41,362 nucleotides of DNA from a virus: positions 1 to 41,362 of IMG/VR virus record IMGVR_UViG_3300007909_000001; one strand, written 5' to 3'. Below the pieces are notes generated by a model. The model was not told where the DNA came from. It did not search any database and saw nothing but the letters and a program-made list of their open reading frames with translations. Position numbers and translations under genes: made by a program. How positions within the stretch are numbered: the stretch's first letter is position 1; every line of letters starts with the position of its first letter. Shown piece after piece: positions 1-6,160 of the stretch.

Positions 1-15
1 TGCCCTTCGTTGCAA

Positions 16-1392
16 CTATAACCGATTGAATTTCATGTCCGTCACTTCGTACTCATAAGCCTTAGGAACACCGTTCTTATCGCGTTTCACGCACGTTCTA
101 CTGAATGAAATCTCGTTTACGAACAACGCCATAAACTCAATCGCTTCATCTTTTGTAAGTGTATCGAAGTTTTCTAAGACCATCCATCTGAACTTTTCCG
201 CATCTTCAACACTGATTTCGACTTCCTCTTCTAATATCTCGTTTTGTAACGAAGCTATTTCTTCGTTAGCGGATTTTATGTTTCTTTGGAATTCTTCGTA
301 TGTCATGAAGTCGTCGGCATACATTTGTTGATACTTCAATCTCTTTTGTTCTAATTTCGAAATCTCATTCGTAATTGATCGTGTGGGAGCAGGGCTTTTC
401 TTTTTTTCTAACTCCTTTCCTTCCAGTTTGTCGTTTTGAATCTTTTTCATGAATGCTTCTTTAATGTATTTTTCATTCACACGAACAAAGCCGTCACCAT
501 TTTCATAGCATTTGTTGCAGCGGTAGCTATTTTCAGTCTTGACTAGCGTCCTAGAACACTGTGGACATTTTAGCATTCCCGAAAACAATCCGCGTGTGGG
601 GGCCTGCAACCTTACTATGTTTTGCTTTTCTATCCTGCGTGACAAGTCCTCAAATTCTTCTGTCGAAATAATCCCCTCAAATGCTCCTTCCACACTCTTG
701 CCTGCATATACAACAGTTCCGCACAACGCTCGATTGCGCAACACTTGTCGGACTGTCTGATGACTCCAGTTCGCCTTTCGCGTTCTAGTGGGTATATTGC
801 GACGGTTTAACTCTTGTGATACTCCAGCGACGCTACCGAGTGATTTAAATAGCTCTATCATCAATAGCACAACTTCTTTTTCTTCATCGTCAATTACTCT
901 TTTTTTATCCACAATCTTGTATCCATAAGGTTGGGCACCCGACGCTTCGTTATCAATCAATATCTTTTGTTCCATTGTTATCGTGACCCGTTCGCCAAGG
1001 TTTTCACGTTCCCATTGCGCCAAGAGCCCGACGAGTCCTATAAACATCCTACCCATCGCTGTGGTTGTATCGTAGTTCTCTGTCGCTGATTTAAAGGCGC
1101 ACCCGTGTTCATCGAGCAAACTAAGCGTGTCGAAAAGGTCACGAATGTTCCTAGTCATGCGGTCTAACCTATACACTAGCAAGATATTTATTTTCTTGTT
1201 TATAATGTCTTTTTTTAATCGTATGAAATCAGGACGATTCATATCTTTAGCGGAGTGGCCGGGATCTACGTATAGTTCTGTTTTCGTCCATCCTTGGGAT
1301 TCACAGAACAATTTAAGCAAACGTGTCTGTGTATCTATTGAGTACCCTTCTTTGGCGCGTTCCTCAGATGATACTCTGACATATATCCCGAC
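16..1392 (-). CDS. Large serine recombinase (phage integrase), start codon unresolved
   Basis: Site-specific DNA recombinase of the large serine family, expected to integrate or excise phage DNA. The N-terminal resolvase domain shows YVRVSSEERAKEGYSIDTQ, holding the candidate nucleophilic serine, then LLVYRLDRMTRNIRDL and LAQWERENLGERV. A recombinase domain (PYGYKIVD...VRQVLRNRALCGTVVYAG), a zinc ribbon (CPQCSRTL...CNKCYENG) and a coiled coil follow, which is the usual order and about the usual length. The frame is open back to a TAG at 1480-1482. No ATG, GTG or TTG occurs in it upstream of the catalytic segment; the first is the TTG at 1318-1320, which would delete the serine. The end given here is where family similarity begins (VGIYVR). 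The gene may use a rare start, or carry a frameshift near 1390-1427, where ATGs lie in the next frame. Transcribed away from the repressors. Confidence 0.88.
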   Translation of the reverse strand, partial: VGIYVRVSSEERAKEGYSIDTQTRLLKLFCESQGWTKTELYVDPGHSAKDMNRPDFIRLKKDIINKKINILLVYRLDRMTRNIRDLFDTLSLLDEHGCAFKSATENYDTTTAMGRMFIGLVGLLAQWERENLGERVTITMEQKILIDNEASGAQPYGYKIVDKKRVIDDEEKEVVLLMIELFKSLGSVAGVSQELNRRNIPTRTRKANWSHQTVRQVLRNRALCGTVVYAGKSVEGAFEGIISTEEFEDLSRRIEKQNIVRLQAPTRGLFSGMLKCPQCSRTLVKTENSYRCNKCYENGDGFVRVNEKYIKEAFMKKIQNDKLEGKELEKKKSPAPTRSITNEISKLEQKRLKYQQMYADDFMTYEEFQRNIKSANEEIASLQNEILEEEVEISVEDAEKFRWMVLENFDTLTKDEAIEFMALFVNEISFSRTCVKRDKNGVPKAYEYEVTDMKFNRL

Positions 1393-1429
1393 GGTTGCAT
1401 TTGTATTGGTTTCGATTTGTGGCGCATCC

Positions 1430-1443
1430 CTTCTATATAGAAG
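1430..1443. repeat. Perfect 14-bp palindrome upstream of the integrase
   Basis: CTTCTATATAGAAG is a perfect palindrome just upstream of the integrase coding similarity. A second stem (AGAAAGA/TCTTTCT on the minus strand, 1444-1463) adjoins it. It could be an integrase operator, a translation-control hairpin or part of attP, which often adjoins a serine integrase gene. Nothing in the window separates these options. Confidence 0.4.
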
Positions 1444-1643
1444 AAAGAGTTTATTCTTTCTCCAAGCTGTAATTGCTATCTAGTTGCTAGAATAGTTTCT
1501 TTTGTCTAATATATAGAACATTTATTCCTATCATGGTAGAATGGGAATATAAAGCAGTCTAATATTTAACAGAAAAGAAAATATCTTCTGTTATAATGAA
1601 TTAAGCTGTTCGGCTGATTCCGGTCGGAGAGTAGACGAAAAAA

Positions 1644-1868
1644 CTACTCCTTATCGCCTACTTCGATTTTTTCGTACAAATCTTCAATTCGACAGTTCAG
1701 AATTAAAGAGATGTTTAGCGCAACTTCTAGTGACATCCCCTGCACATCGTTTACGTACTTGTTGATTTGCTGGGGCCTCACATTCAGTTTGTTAGCTAAT
1801 TCAACTTGATCCATTTTGGATTCACGGAGCAAGTCTCGAAGTAGGCATCTTCCGACTTTGTAAGCCAA
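1644..1868 (-). CDS. Small Cro/C1-type HTH regulator
   Basis: A 74-residue protein that is almost only a helix-turn-helix of the XRE (Cro/C1) class. The segment MDQVELANKLNVRPQQINKY is a typical first to third helix, followed by SLEVALNISLILNCRIEDLYE. It uses a TTG start, with AGAGGGTG placed five bases upstream. It lies between the integrase and the CI-like repressor in the same leftward direction, so it may tune integrase or repressor expression. There is no protease or dimerisation domain. The family call is firm; the role in the lysogeny switch is inferred from position. Confidence 0.8.
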   Translation of the reverse strand: MAYKVGRCLLRDLLRESKMDQVELANKLNVRPQQINKYVNDVQGMSLEVALNISLILNCRIEDLYEKIEVGDKE

Positions 1869-1922
1869 ACAGACACCCTCTTACTTAAATTGTAAACACA
1901 ACTAGAAAAGGTGGAGATGATT

Positions 1923-1997
1923 ATGACAGACGAAGAATTGCAGTTACTTATTGATTTCGTAATAATTGGTGGTGACCCAAGGCTAACGGTGGCGTAA
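1923..1997 (+). CDS. Possible 24-residue peptide
   Basis: A short open frame preceded by a good ribosome binding site (AAAGGTGGAGATGATT then ATG). It encodes an acidic then hydrophobic peptide, MTDEELQLLIDFVIIGGD and six more residues. It runs opposite to the two leftward regulators between which it sits. I do not recognise it. The strong ribosome binding site is the only evidence that it is translated; it could be a small regulator of the neighbouring repressors or chance. Confidence 0.35.
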   Translation: MTDEELQLLIDFVIIGGDPRLTVA

Positions 1998-2001
1998 AAG
2001 T

Positions 2002-2400
2002 TTAATCATTACGCATTTTATCGTGATATTCAACCGTAAAACGTATACTTTCTAAAAACTTGCCCCTATCTTCTTCATTGAGAGACAGGGTTTTTTCTAT
2101 TAATTGATTTAAAAATTCTACATCTTTTAAATTCATTTCATTCGTCATCCTCAAAGCGCGTTCAAGTTCGTTAGTCGTATTCTCTTTATGGGGGAACAAA
2201 TCATCAACTCTAATGTCAAACACTTCACTTAAAGCGAACAACACGTCTTGCTCTGGGGATATTTTGCCACGCTCATAATCAGATACGGTATTATGCTTTA
2301 CTCCGATCACCTCACCCAATTCCCTTTGTGTCATTCCTATCTTCTTTCTGTAGTAATGAATTTTCTTTCCGACGTACTCAGAAAGTTGCTTGCTATCCAT
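2002..2400 (-). CDS. CI-like phage repressor (XRE family, short form)
   Basis: A 132-residue repressor with an N-terminal Cro/C1 helix-turn-helix (KIGMTQRELGEVIGVKHNTV, then SDYERGKISPEQDVLFALSE) and a helical C-terminal tail rich in charged residues. It lacks the S24 autoprotease domain of lambda CI, so induction would have to work without RecA-stimulated self-cleavage, perhaps through an antirepressor. It is divergent from the Cro-like gene at 2651, with about 250 bp of control DNA between them. AAGGAGAGATGAA precedes its ATG. It is the best candidate for the protein that binds the TTCGG-N5-CCGAA palindromes. Confidence 0.85.
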   Translation of the reverse strand: MDSKQLSEYVGKKIHYYRKKIGMTQRELGEVIGVKHNTVSDYERGKISPEQDVLFALSEVFDIRVDDLFPHKENTTNELERALRMTNEMNLKDVEFLNQLIEKTLSLNEEDRGKFLESIRFTVEYHDKMRND

Positions 2401-2434
2401 TTCATCTCTCCTTATTATAAAAGTCGCCTATAAT

Positions 2435-2443
2435 AATATACCA
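2435..2443 (-). promoter_or_regulatory. Candidate repressor promoter (extended -10)
   Basis: On the minus strand this reads TGGTATATT, an extended -10 (TGnTATAAT-like), about 35 bp before the start of the CI-like gene. No good -35 sits at the right distance, which is common for extended -10 promoters. Consensus reading only. Confidence 0.4.
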
Positions 2444-2490
2444 CATTACAAGAGGTTTATTCACCATAAGCGAAGATAACACTTGAATAC

Positions 2491-2505
2491 TTCGGTCATT
2501 CCGAA
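2491..2505. promoter_or_regulatory. Operator palindrome O1
   Basis: TTCGGTCATTCCGAA has perfect TTCGG/CCGAA arms, with a less symmetric centre than the two related sites. It lies in the control region between the divergent repressor and Cro-like genes. It matches the sites at 2598-2612 and 2843-2857 in both arms and spacing, so it is probably bound by the same regulator. Confidence 0.65.
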
Positions 2506-2589
2506 GAGGTGAAAAGATAGTAAACTACTAAGTTTATTCGATAAAAAATAGAAATATACGTTAAAAGCGAAGAAAAGTCTATAAATCTA

Positions 2590-2618
2590 TTGACAACTTC
2601 GGTATTACCGAATATACT
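2590..2618 (+). promoter_or_regulatory. Early lytic promoter with operator O2 in its spacer
   Basis: TTGACA (2590-2595) and TATACT (2613-2618) are separated by exactly 17 bp, a near-consensus sigma-A promoter pointing at the Cro-like gene. Fifteen of the 17 spacer bases are the palindrome TTCGGTATTACCGAA (2598-2612). A protein bound there would block RNA polymerase directly. By position and strength this is the equivalent of lambda PR. Confidence 0.8.
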
Positions 2619-2650
2619 AGGGTTAGTTAAGAGAGAGGGGGCAGCAAATA

Positions 2651-2878
2651 GTGCAATGGAATTTAATCATCACGCGAAAAGAAAATCACTTAAAGCAAGA
2701 AGATTTAGCCGAATTGTTAAACATTTCCACTGATGCGTACGGATTGAAGGAACGAGGGCAGGTTCAATTTAAGGCAGACGAAATGTTTATGCTGAGTGAA
2801 TACTTCGGAAAGAGTATAGAACAACTTTTTTTACCGTCAAACTTCGGTAATACCGAAAAAATGGAGGTGAGAGCATGA
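2651..2878 (+). CDS. Cro-like HTH regulator
   Basis: A 75-residue XRE-family protein with a single helix-turn-helix (LKQEDLAELLNISTDAYGLK...FKADEMFMLSEYFGKSIEQLF). It is the first gene after the early promoter and divergent from the CI-like repressor, the classic Cro position. It starts with GTG; GAGAGAGGGGG lies upstream. Its 3' end contains a third copy of the operator palindrome (2843-2857), so the last codons (NFGNTEK) also encode a DNA site. The exact effect on the switch is inferred. Confidence 0.78.
   Translation: MQWNLIITRKENHLKQEDLAELLNISTDAYGLKERGQVQFKADEMFMLSEYFGKSIEQLFLPSNFGNTEKMEVRA
2843..2857. promoter_or_regulatory. Intragenic operator palindrome O3
   Basis: TTCGGTAATACCGAA is a perfect 15-bp palindrome with a single central base, differing from O2 only in the centre. 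It lies inside the 3' end of the Cro-like gene, 18 bases before the next start codon. It could act as a roadblock or a looping partner for O1 and O2, and it controls entry into the endonuclease gene that follows. Confidence 0.6.
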
Positions 2879-3420
2879 AAAACAAATACGAAATTCGGGG
2901 TGAAGTAACGGCAATATTTATAAAATCTAAGAAGCACGGTAACTTCGAAACACTTATTGACACTGATGATCTGGAAAAAGTGAAAGAGGCAAATACGTGG
3001 TATGTGAATTTGAATCCTAACAAATCGTTTTACGTGAATGGCTATATCGAAAAAGAAGGCAAAAGACAACTCGTAAGATTGCATCGTCACATCTTGGGTG
3101 TTACTAAACCAAATAAACAAGTAGACCATATATATCAGGACACCTTAGACAATCGGAAGAGTTTCCTAAGATTAGTTAATCCTGCCGAAAACAATCAAAA
3201 CAAACCTATGAATTCCAATAACACAAGCGGCATAACTGGTGTCACATGGGATAAACGAGATAAAAGTTGGATAGCCCAAATCACGGTGAACTACAAAAAT
3301 ATGTATTTGGGTAATTTCCGTAATAAAGATCAAGCGAAAGAGGCTCGTCTAGCGGGTGAAAGAAAATACTTCCACTATAAAAATTACTTACTGGAGGAGG
3401 GCAAGGCGACCCATGAATAA
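2875..3420 (+). CDS. HNH endonuclease with AP2 domain (homing type)
   Basis: A 181-residue predicted homing-type endonuclease. An HNH-like core is seen at about residues 66-105 (RLHRHILGV, then VDHIYQDTLDNRKSFLRL and NPAENNQNK). An AP2 DNA-binding domain follows at about 112-165 (SGITGVTWDKRDKSWIAQI ... YLGNFRNKDQAKEARL). GGAGGTGAGAGC precedes the ATG, and the gene overlaps the end of the Cro-like gene by four bases. It is a free-standing selfish-type element in the early operon rather than an essential phage gene; no intron is apparent. Confidence 0.85.
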   Translation: MKNKYEIRGEVTAIFIKSKKHGNFETLIDTDDLEKVKEANTWYVNLNPNKSFYVNGYIEKEGKRQLVRLHRHILGVTKPNKQVDHIYQDTLDNRKSFLRLVNPAENNQNKPMNSNNTSGITGVTWDKRDKSWIAQITVNYKNMYLGNFRNKDQAKEARLAGERKYFHYKNYLLEEGKATHE

Positions 3421-3544
3421 CCAAGTCATACCAAACGACGTTAAAGCCGCAATGTGGCAATTCTTTTTAAAAACTTCCGTTCCGAGATTGATAGAACAGA
3501 AGCGGAAAGAATATGAAGAACAGCAAAAGGAGGAAATTAAATGA
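3413..3544 (+). CDS. Small hypothetical early protein
   Basis: A 43-residue protein starting MNNQVIPNDVKAAMWQFFLK and ending in a charged helical tail rich in Glu, Lys and Gln. The ATG overlaps the end of the endonuclease gene, with GGAGGAGGGCAAGGCG upstream, and the stop overlaps the next ATG. It looks like a translationally coupled early-operon gene. I do not recognise its family. Confidence 0.6.
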   Translation: MNNQVIPNDVKAAMWQFFLKTSVPRLIEQKRKEYEEQQKEEIK

Positions 3545-3663
3545 CTGACTGGGGACTGTTCACACTCTACGTCGCATTCATCGTTGGATTAGGAGTTGCG
3601 GCACATTTATTGCAAGCGGTTGAACAGAAGAGGTCTGATAAAAAATTCGAGAGGCGGAAATGA
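3541..3663 (+). CDS. Small single-pass membrane protein
   Basis: A 40-residue protein with a hydrophobic segment (LFTLYVAFIVGLGVAAHLL) near the N-terminus and a basic C-terminal tail, suggesting one membrane pass with the tail in the cytoplasm. AAAGGAGG lies just upstream, and the ATG overlaps the previous stop (AAATGA). Function unknown. Confidence 0.6.
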   Translation: MTDWGLFTLYVAFIVGLGVAAHLLQAVEQKRSDKKFERRK

Positions 3664-3664
3664 A

Positions 3665-3997
3665 ATGACAGTATCTCTAAACGAAATTTCAACACTGGCA
3701 CAACGAATTAAATCAATCATAAACGACTCAGAACACACGGTACTCAGTGTCAACGTTTCTACTAGTAGCACCTTTGTACATCTAGACGCTATCAACTTTC
3801 TAACTGAATTCATCGAGTACGACATCGAAGTTGATGACGATGAAGATTACCCATACGAATTCAAAGCAAAAAACGGTGGTGTCGAATTCTCAGCAATGAT
3901 GTCTGTGGAGGAAGTTGTCGATTTAAAAGAATCTATACCCGAACAATGGGAGTATATTCAGCGGAAAGTGCAGGTGGAGCCGAATGAACCTACCTGA
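3665..3997 (+). CDS. Hypothetical early phage protein
   Basis: A 110-residue acidic protein starting MTVSLNEISTLAQRIKSIIN, with a strongly acidic middle (EVDDDEDYPYEF). The ATG at 3665 is chosen because GAGAGGCGGAAATGA precedes it; longer versions would run through the neighbouring small gene. It ends inside the next gene. No domain is recognised. Confidence 0.6.
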   Translation: MTVSLNEISTLAQRIKSIINDSEHTVLSVNVSTSSTFVHLDAINFLTEFIEYDIEVDDDEDYPYEFKAKNGGVEFSAMMSVEEVVDLKESIPEQWEYIQRKVQVEPNEPT

Positions 3998-4181
3998 TAT
4001 AAACGATATCCATCCACAGGAAGAACCAATCCAATTCTTCAAATGTATAGCATGTGGAATTGAAATCTTCGAAGGTGAAGAATATGTAGAACACGGTGGG
4101 AATGCTTTTTGTGATATGGCTTGCTTGTCTAGCATTCTTCTATCAGAAGGGAATGCGGAGAGGAGGATTGCAGGGGAATGA
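3984..4181 (+). CDS. Small zinc-ribbon-like protein
   Basis: A 65-residue protein with two Cys pairs, CIACGIEIFEGEEY and a later CDMAC, the spacing of a small zinc-binding finger. It overlaps the upstream gene by 14 bases and the methyltransferase start by four (ATGA), so it is part of the same translationally coupled run. The zinc-binding prediction rests on the four cysteines; the target is unknown. Confidence 0.65.
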   Translation: MNLPDINDIHPQEEPIQFFKCIACGIEIFEGEEYVEHGGNAFCDMACLSSILLSEGNAERRIAGE

Positions 4182-4825
4182 GAAAGTTAAAAGTGTTGGA
4201 ACTGTTTGCAGGAACTAGAAGTATCGGTAAAGCCTTTGAATCCCAGGGACATGAAGTGTTTTCAGTTGAGTGGGACAAGCAGCATGAAAATATTGATTGG
4301 TATGCGGATATAGGTACGATCACCGCAGCGGACATCATTGAAAGGTTTGGAGTACCTGACGTAATATGGGCATCCCCGGACTGTACATCTTATTCAATAG
4401 CAGCGATCTCCCATCACAGGACACGGGAAGAGGACGGGAATCTTGCACCCAAGTCCGAATACGCTAAGTTATCCGATGCAGTAAACGCAAACGTGTTGAA
4501 GCTTATCTATGATTTACAGCCGAAATACTACTTTATCGAGAATCCTAGAGGTGGTATGCGGAAAATGGCGTTTATGTCCGGCTTACCACGCTACACTGTT
4601 TGGTACTGCCAATATGGGGATACAAGGGCCAAACCGACAGACCTATGGACGAATCATCCGTATCCACAATTCAAACCCGTCTGCAAGAACGGGAATAAGG
4701 ATTGTCACCACGAACCTGCACCTAGAGGTAGCAAAACTGGCACACAAGGCCTAAAGAATTCCCTGGAACGTTCAAGGATACCGTCAGAGTTGTGCGAACA
4801 CATAGCAAGAATATCAGAACAATAA
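4178..4825 (+). CDS. Orphan C5-cytosine DNA methyltransferase-like protein
   Basis: A 215-residue protein with the fold markers of DNA cytosine-5 methyltransferases. Residues 6-16 (VLELFAGTRSI) match the AdoMet-binding motif I. WASPDCTSYS (65-73) takes the place of catalytic motif IV, with Cys69 as candidate nucleophile. ENPRGGMRK (121-129) matches motif VI. The motif IV wording (PDC rather than PCQ/PPC) and the short length, with no clear large target-recognition region, fit a divergent phage subfamily. No restriction enzyme is adjacent, so it more likely protects phage DNA or regulates than forms a restriction-modification pair. Confidence 0.8.
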   Translation: MRKLKVLELFAGTRSIGKAFESQGHEVFSVEWDKQHENIDWYADIGTITAADIIERFGVPDVIWASPDCTSYSIAAISHHRTREEDGNLAPKSEYAKLSDAVNANVLKLIYDLQPKYYFIENPRGGMRKMAFMSGLPRYTVWYCQYGDTRAKPTDLWTNHPYPQFKPVCKNGNKDCHHEPAPRGSKTGTQGLKNSLERSRIPSELCEHIARISEQ

Positions 4826-4905
4826 AAAGAACCGTCTGCAAACGGTCCTAGTTTGAAACGAAACCTATTCACCACCATTTTACCACACAAAGGGAGGATA
4901 TATAC

Positions 4906-5439
4906 ATGCATGAACTACAAAATAGTGAAGTCGAAGAAAAAGTACGCTTCGAAATCACGGATATAGGCAGCTTGAATTGGGTGTTTCGCGAAGTATTAAT
5001 CCCGTTGAAATCCGAAATCGAAACAAACAAAGCGTTAGCTAAAGCGGAAATCGAACGTGTGAATAAATGGTTGGAAGATGTGAATAAATCCAATTCGCAA
5101 AAAGTCGAAGAATGGGAACAGCGTATTCAAGATTATCACTTCCACACATTGTTAAGCGACCCGAAAGCTAAAACGCTATCTACTCCATACGGTAAAAGTA
5201 AATCCAGAGCATCGAAAGCAGCTCCAGAACAAGCTGATAAAGACGCCTTGCTCGTCCATCTCTTAAGTAATGATATGCAGGACTATATCAAGAAAGAACC
5301 GATGTGGGGAGATTTTAAAAAGTCGTTATCCGTTGCGAATGTCGACGGTGTTCTAACCGCGTTCGATGAAACTGGACAAGCAGTTCCTGGGGTAGTTATT
5401 AAACCGGATTCGATTAGCTTTTCTGTCGAGGTGACGTGA
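4906..5439 (+). CDS. Gam-like host-nuclease inhibitor
   Basis: A 177-residue protein resembling Mu Gam-like phage proteins, which bind double-stranded DNA ends and block host exonucleases. A helical N-terminal half with a long coiled segment (about residues 35-80) is followed by the family-typical KTLSTPYGKSKSR region at about 89-101. AGGGAGGATATATAC precedes the ATG. It opens the recombination-replication run, one base ahead of the ATPase gene, which fits a role in protecting DNA ends during recombination. Confidence 0.72.
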   Translation: MHELQNSEVEEKVRFEITDIGSLNWVFREVLIPLKSEIETNKALAKAEIERVNKWLEDVNKSNSQKVEEWEQRIQDYHFHTLLSDPKAKTLSTPYGKSKSRASKAAPEQADKDALLVHLLSNDMQDYIKKEPMWGDFKKSLSVANVDGVLTAFDETGQAVPGVVIKPDSISFSVEVT

Positions 5440-5440
5440 A

Positions 5441-6160
5441 ATGAAAATCACCAATGCCGAAAACATCACGAAAGATAAAGCTACTTACCTTCTGTATGCG
5501 GCGCCAGGCATCGGGAAAACGCACACTATCCGATTCTTACCGAAAGACGAGAGAGTGTTAGTTATCGACATTGACAAAACATCTCACGTTCTAAAGGGAG
5601 AAAAAAATATTGACGTGCTAGACTTCCCGACTGAATCAGCATGGACATCGTGGACGGAGTTATTGAAGATGCTGAAAGGTGGACTGGCCGACGAATACGA
5701 CACGATAGTAGTAGACAATATTTCAGAGTTGGTCAGAGCAATGTTGGCCGAAGCTGGAAGTACCGGAAAAAATAAAGGTGCACCGGAGTTGGCTCACTAT
5801 AACAGATTAGATTTCTTCTTAATGAGGGAAGTTGTTCGAGCCATCAAGGGGTTAGATAAAAGGGTTGTTTTCCTCGCTTGGGAGATGACAGACGAGTGGC
5901 AGACCTCAGCAGGACAAACTTTCAATCGAGTGTACCCACACTTTCGAAAAACGATACTGGAGAACCTAATGGGGTTGTGCGATGTGGTCGGTAGATTAGT
6001 GTATGTCCCTGAATCGGGTAATAGAGGATTCTACTTGCAGCCGAATGACGAAATGTTCGCGAAAAATCAGTTGGATGCCAGGAAGAATTGCTTGCAGGAG
6101 GATATTTTCAAGGTTGGATATGTACCAAGTAAGGGTGGTGCCGATGTTCAAACTCCATGA
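5441..6160 (+). CDS. RecA-like phage ATPase (Sak4-type, AAA_24)
   Basis: A 239-residue nucleotide-binding protein of the phage family that includes Sak4 recombinases. The Walker A is AAPGIGKT (about residues 24-31) and the Walker B is DTIVVDNISEL. It is a single RecA-like core of usual length. Sitting between a Gam-like gene and an SF2 helicase, and not far from an SSB-like gene, it probably acts in single-strand annealing or recombination-dependent replication. The biochemical role is inferred from the family. Confidence 0.8.
   Translation: MKITNAENITKDKATYLLYAAPGIGKTHTIRFLPKDERVLVIDIDKTSHVLKGEKNIDVLDFPTESAWTSWTELLKMLKGGLADEYDTIVVDNISELVRAMLAEAGSTGKNKGAPELAHYNRLDFFLMREVVRAIKGLDKRVVFLAWEMTDEWQTSAGQTFNRVYPHFRKTILENLMGLCDVVGRLVYVPESGNRGFYLQPNDEMFAKNQLDARKNCLQEDIFKVGYVPSKGGADVQTP

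Noticed and set aside
539-760. Plus-strand frame inside the integrase (73 codons) and its neighbour at 1127-1483
   Set aside because: Both are antisense to the integrase, lack ribosome binding sites and have no protein-like motif.
16-1320. Integrase reading that begins with TTG at 1318-1320
   Set aside because: It would remove the resolvase nucleophile segment (YVRVSS), which is plainly encoded upstream in the same frame.
4826-4860. Hairpin ACCGT/ACGGT after the methyltransferase gene
   Set aside because: It is only 5 bp with no T-run on the plus strand. The T-run is on the minus strand, where no gene needs it. It was left out as a terminator.
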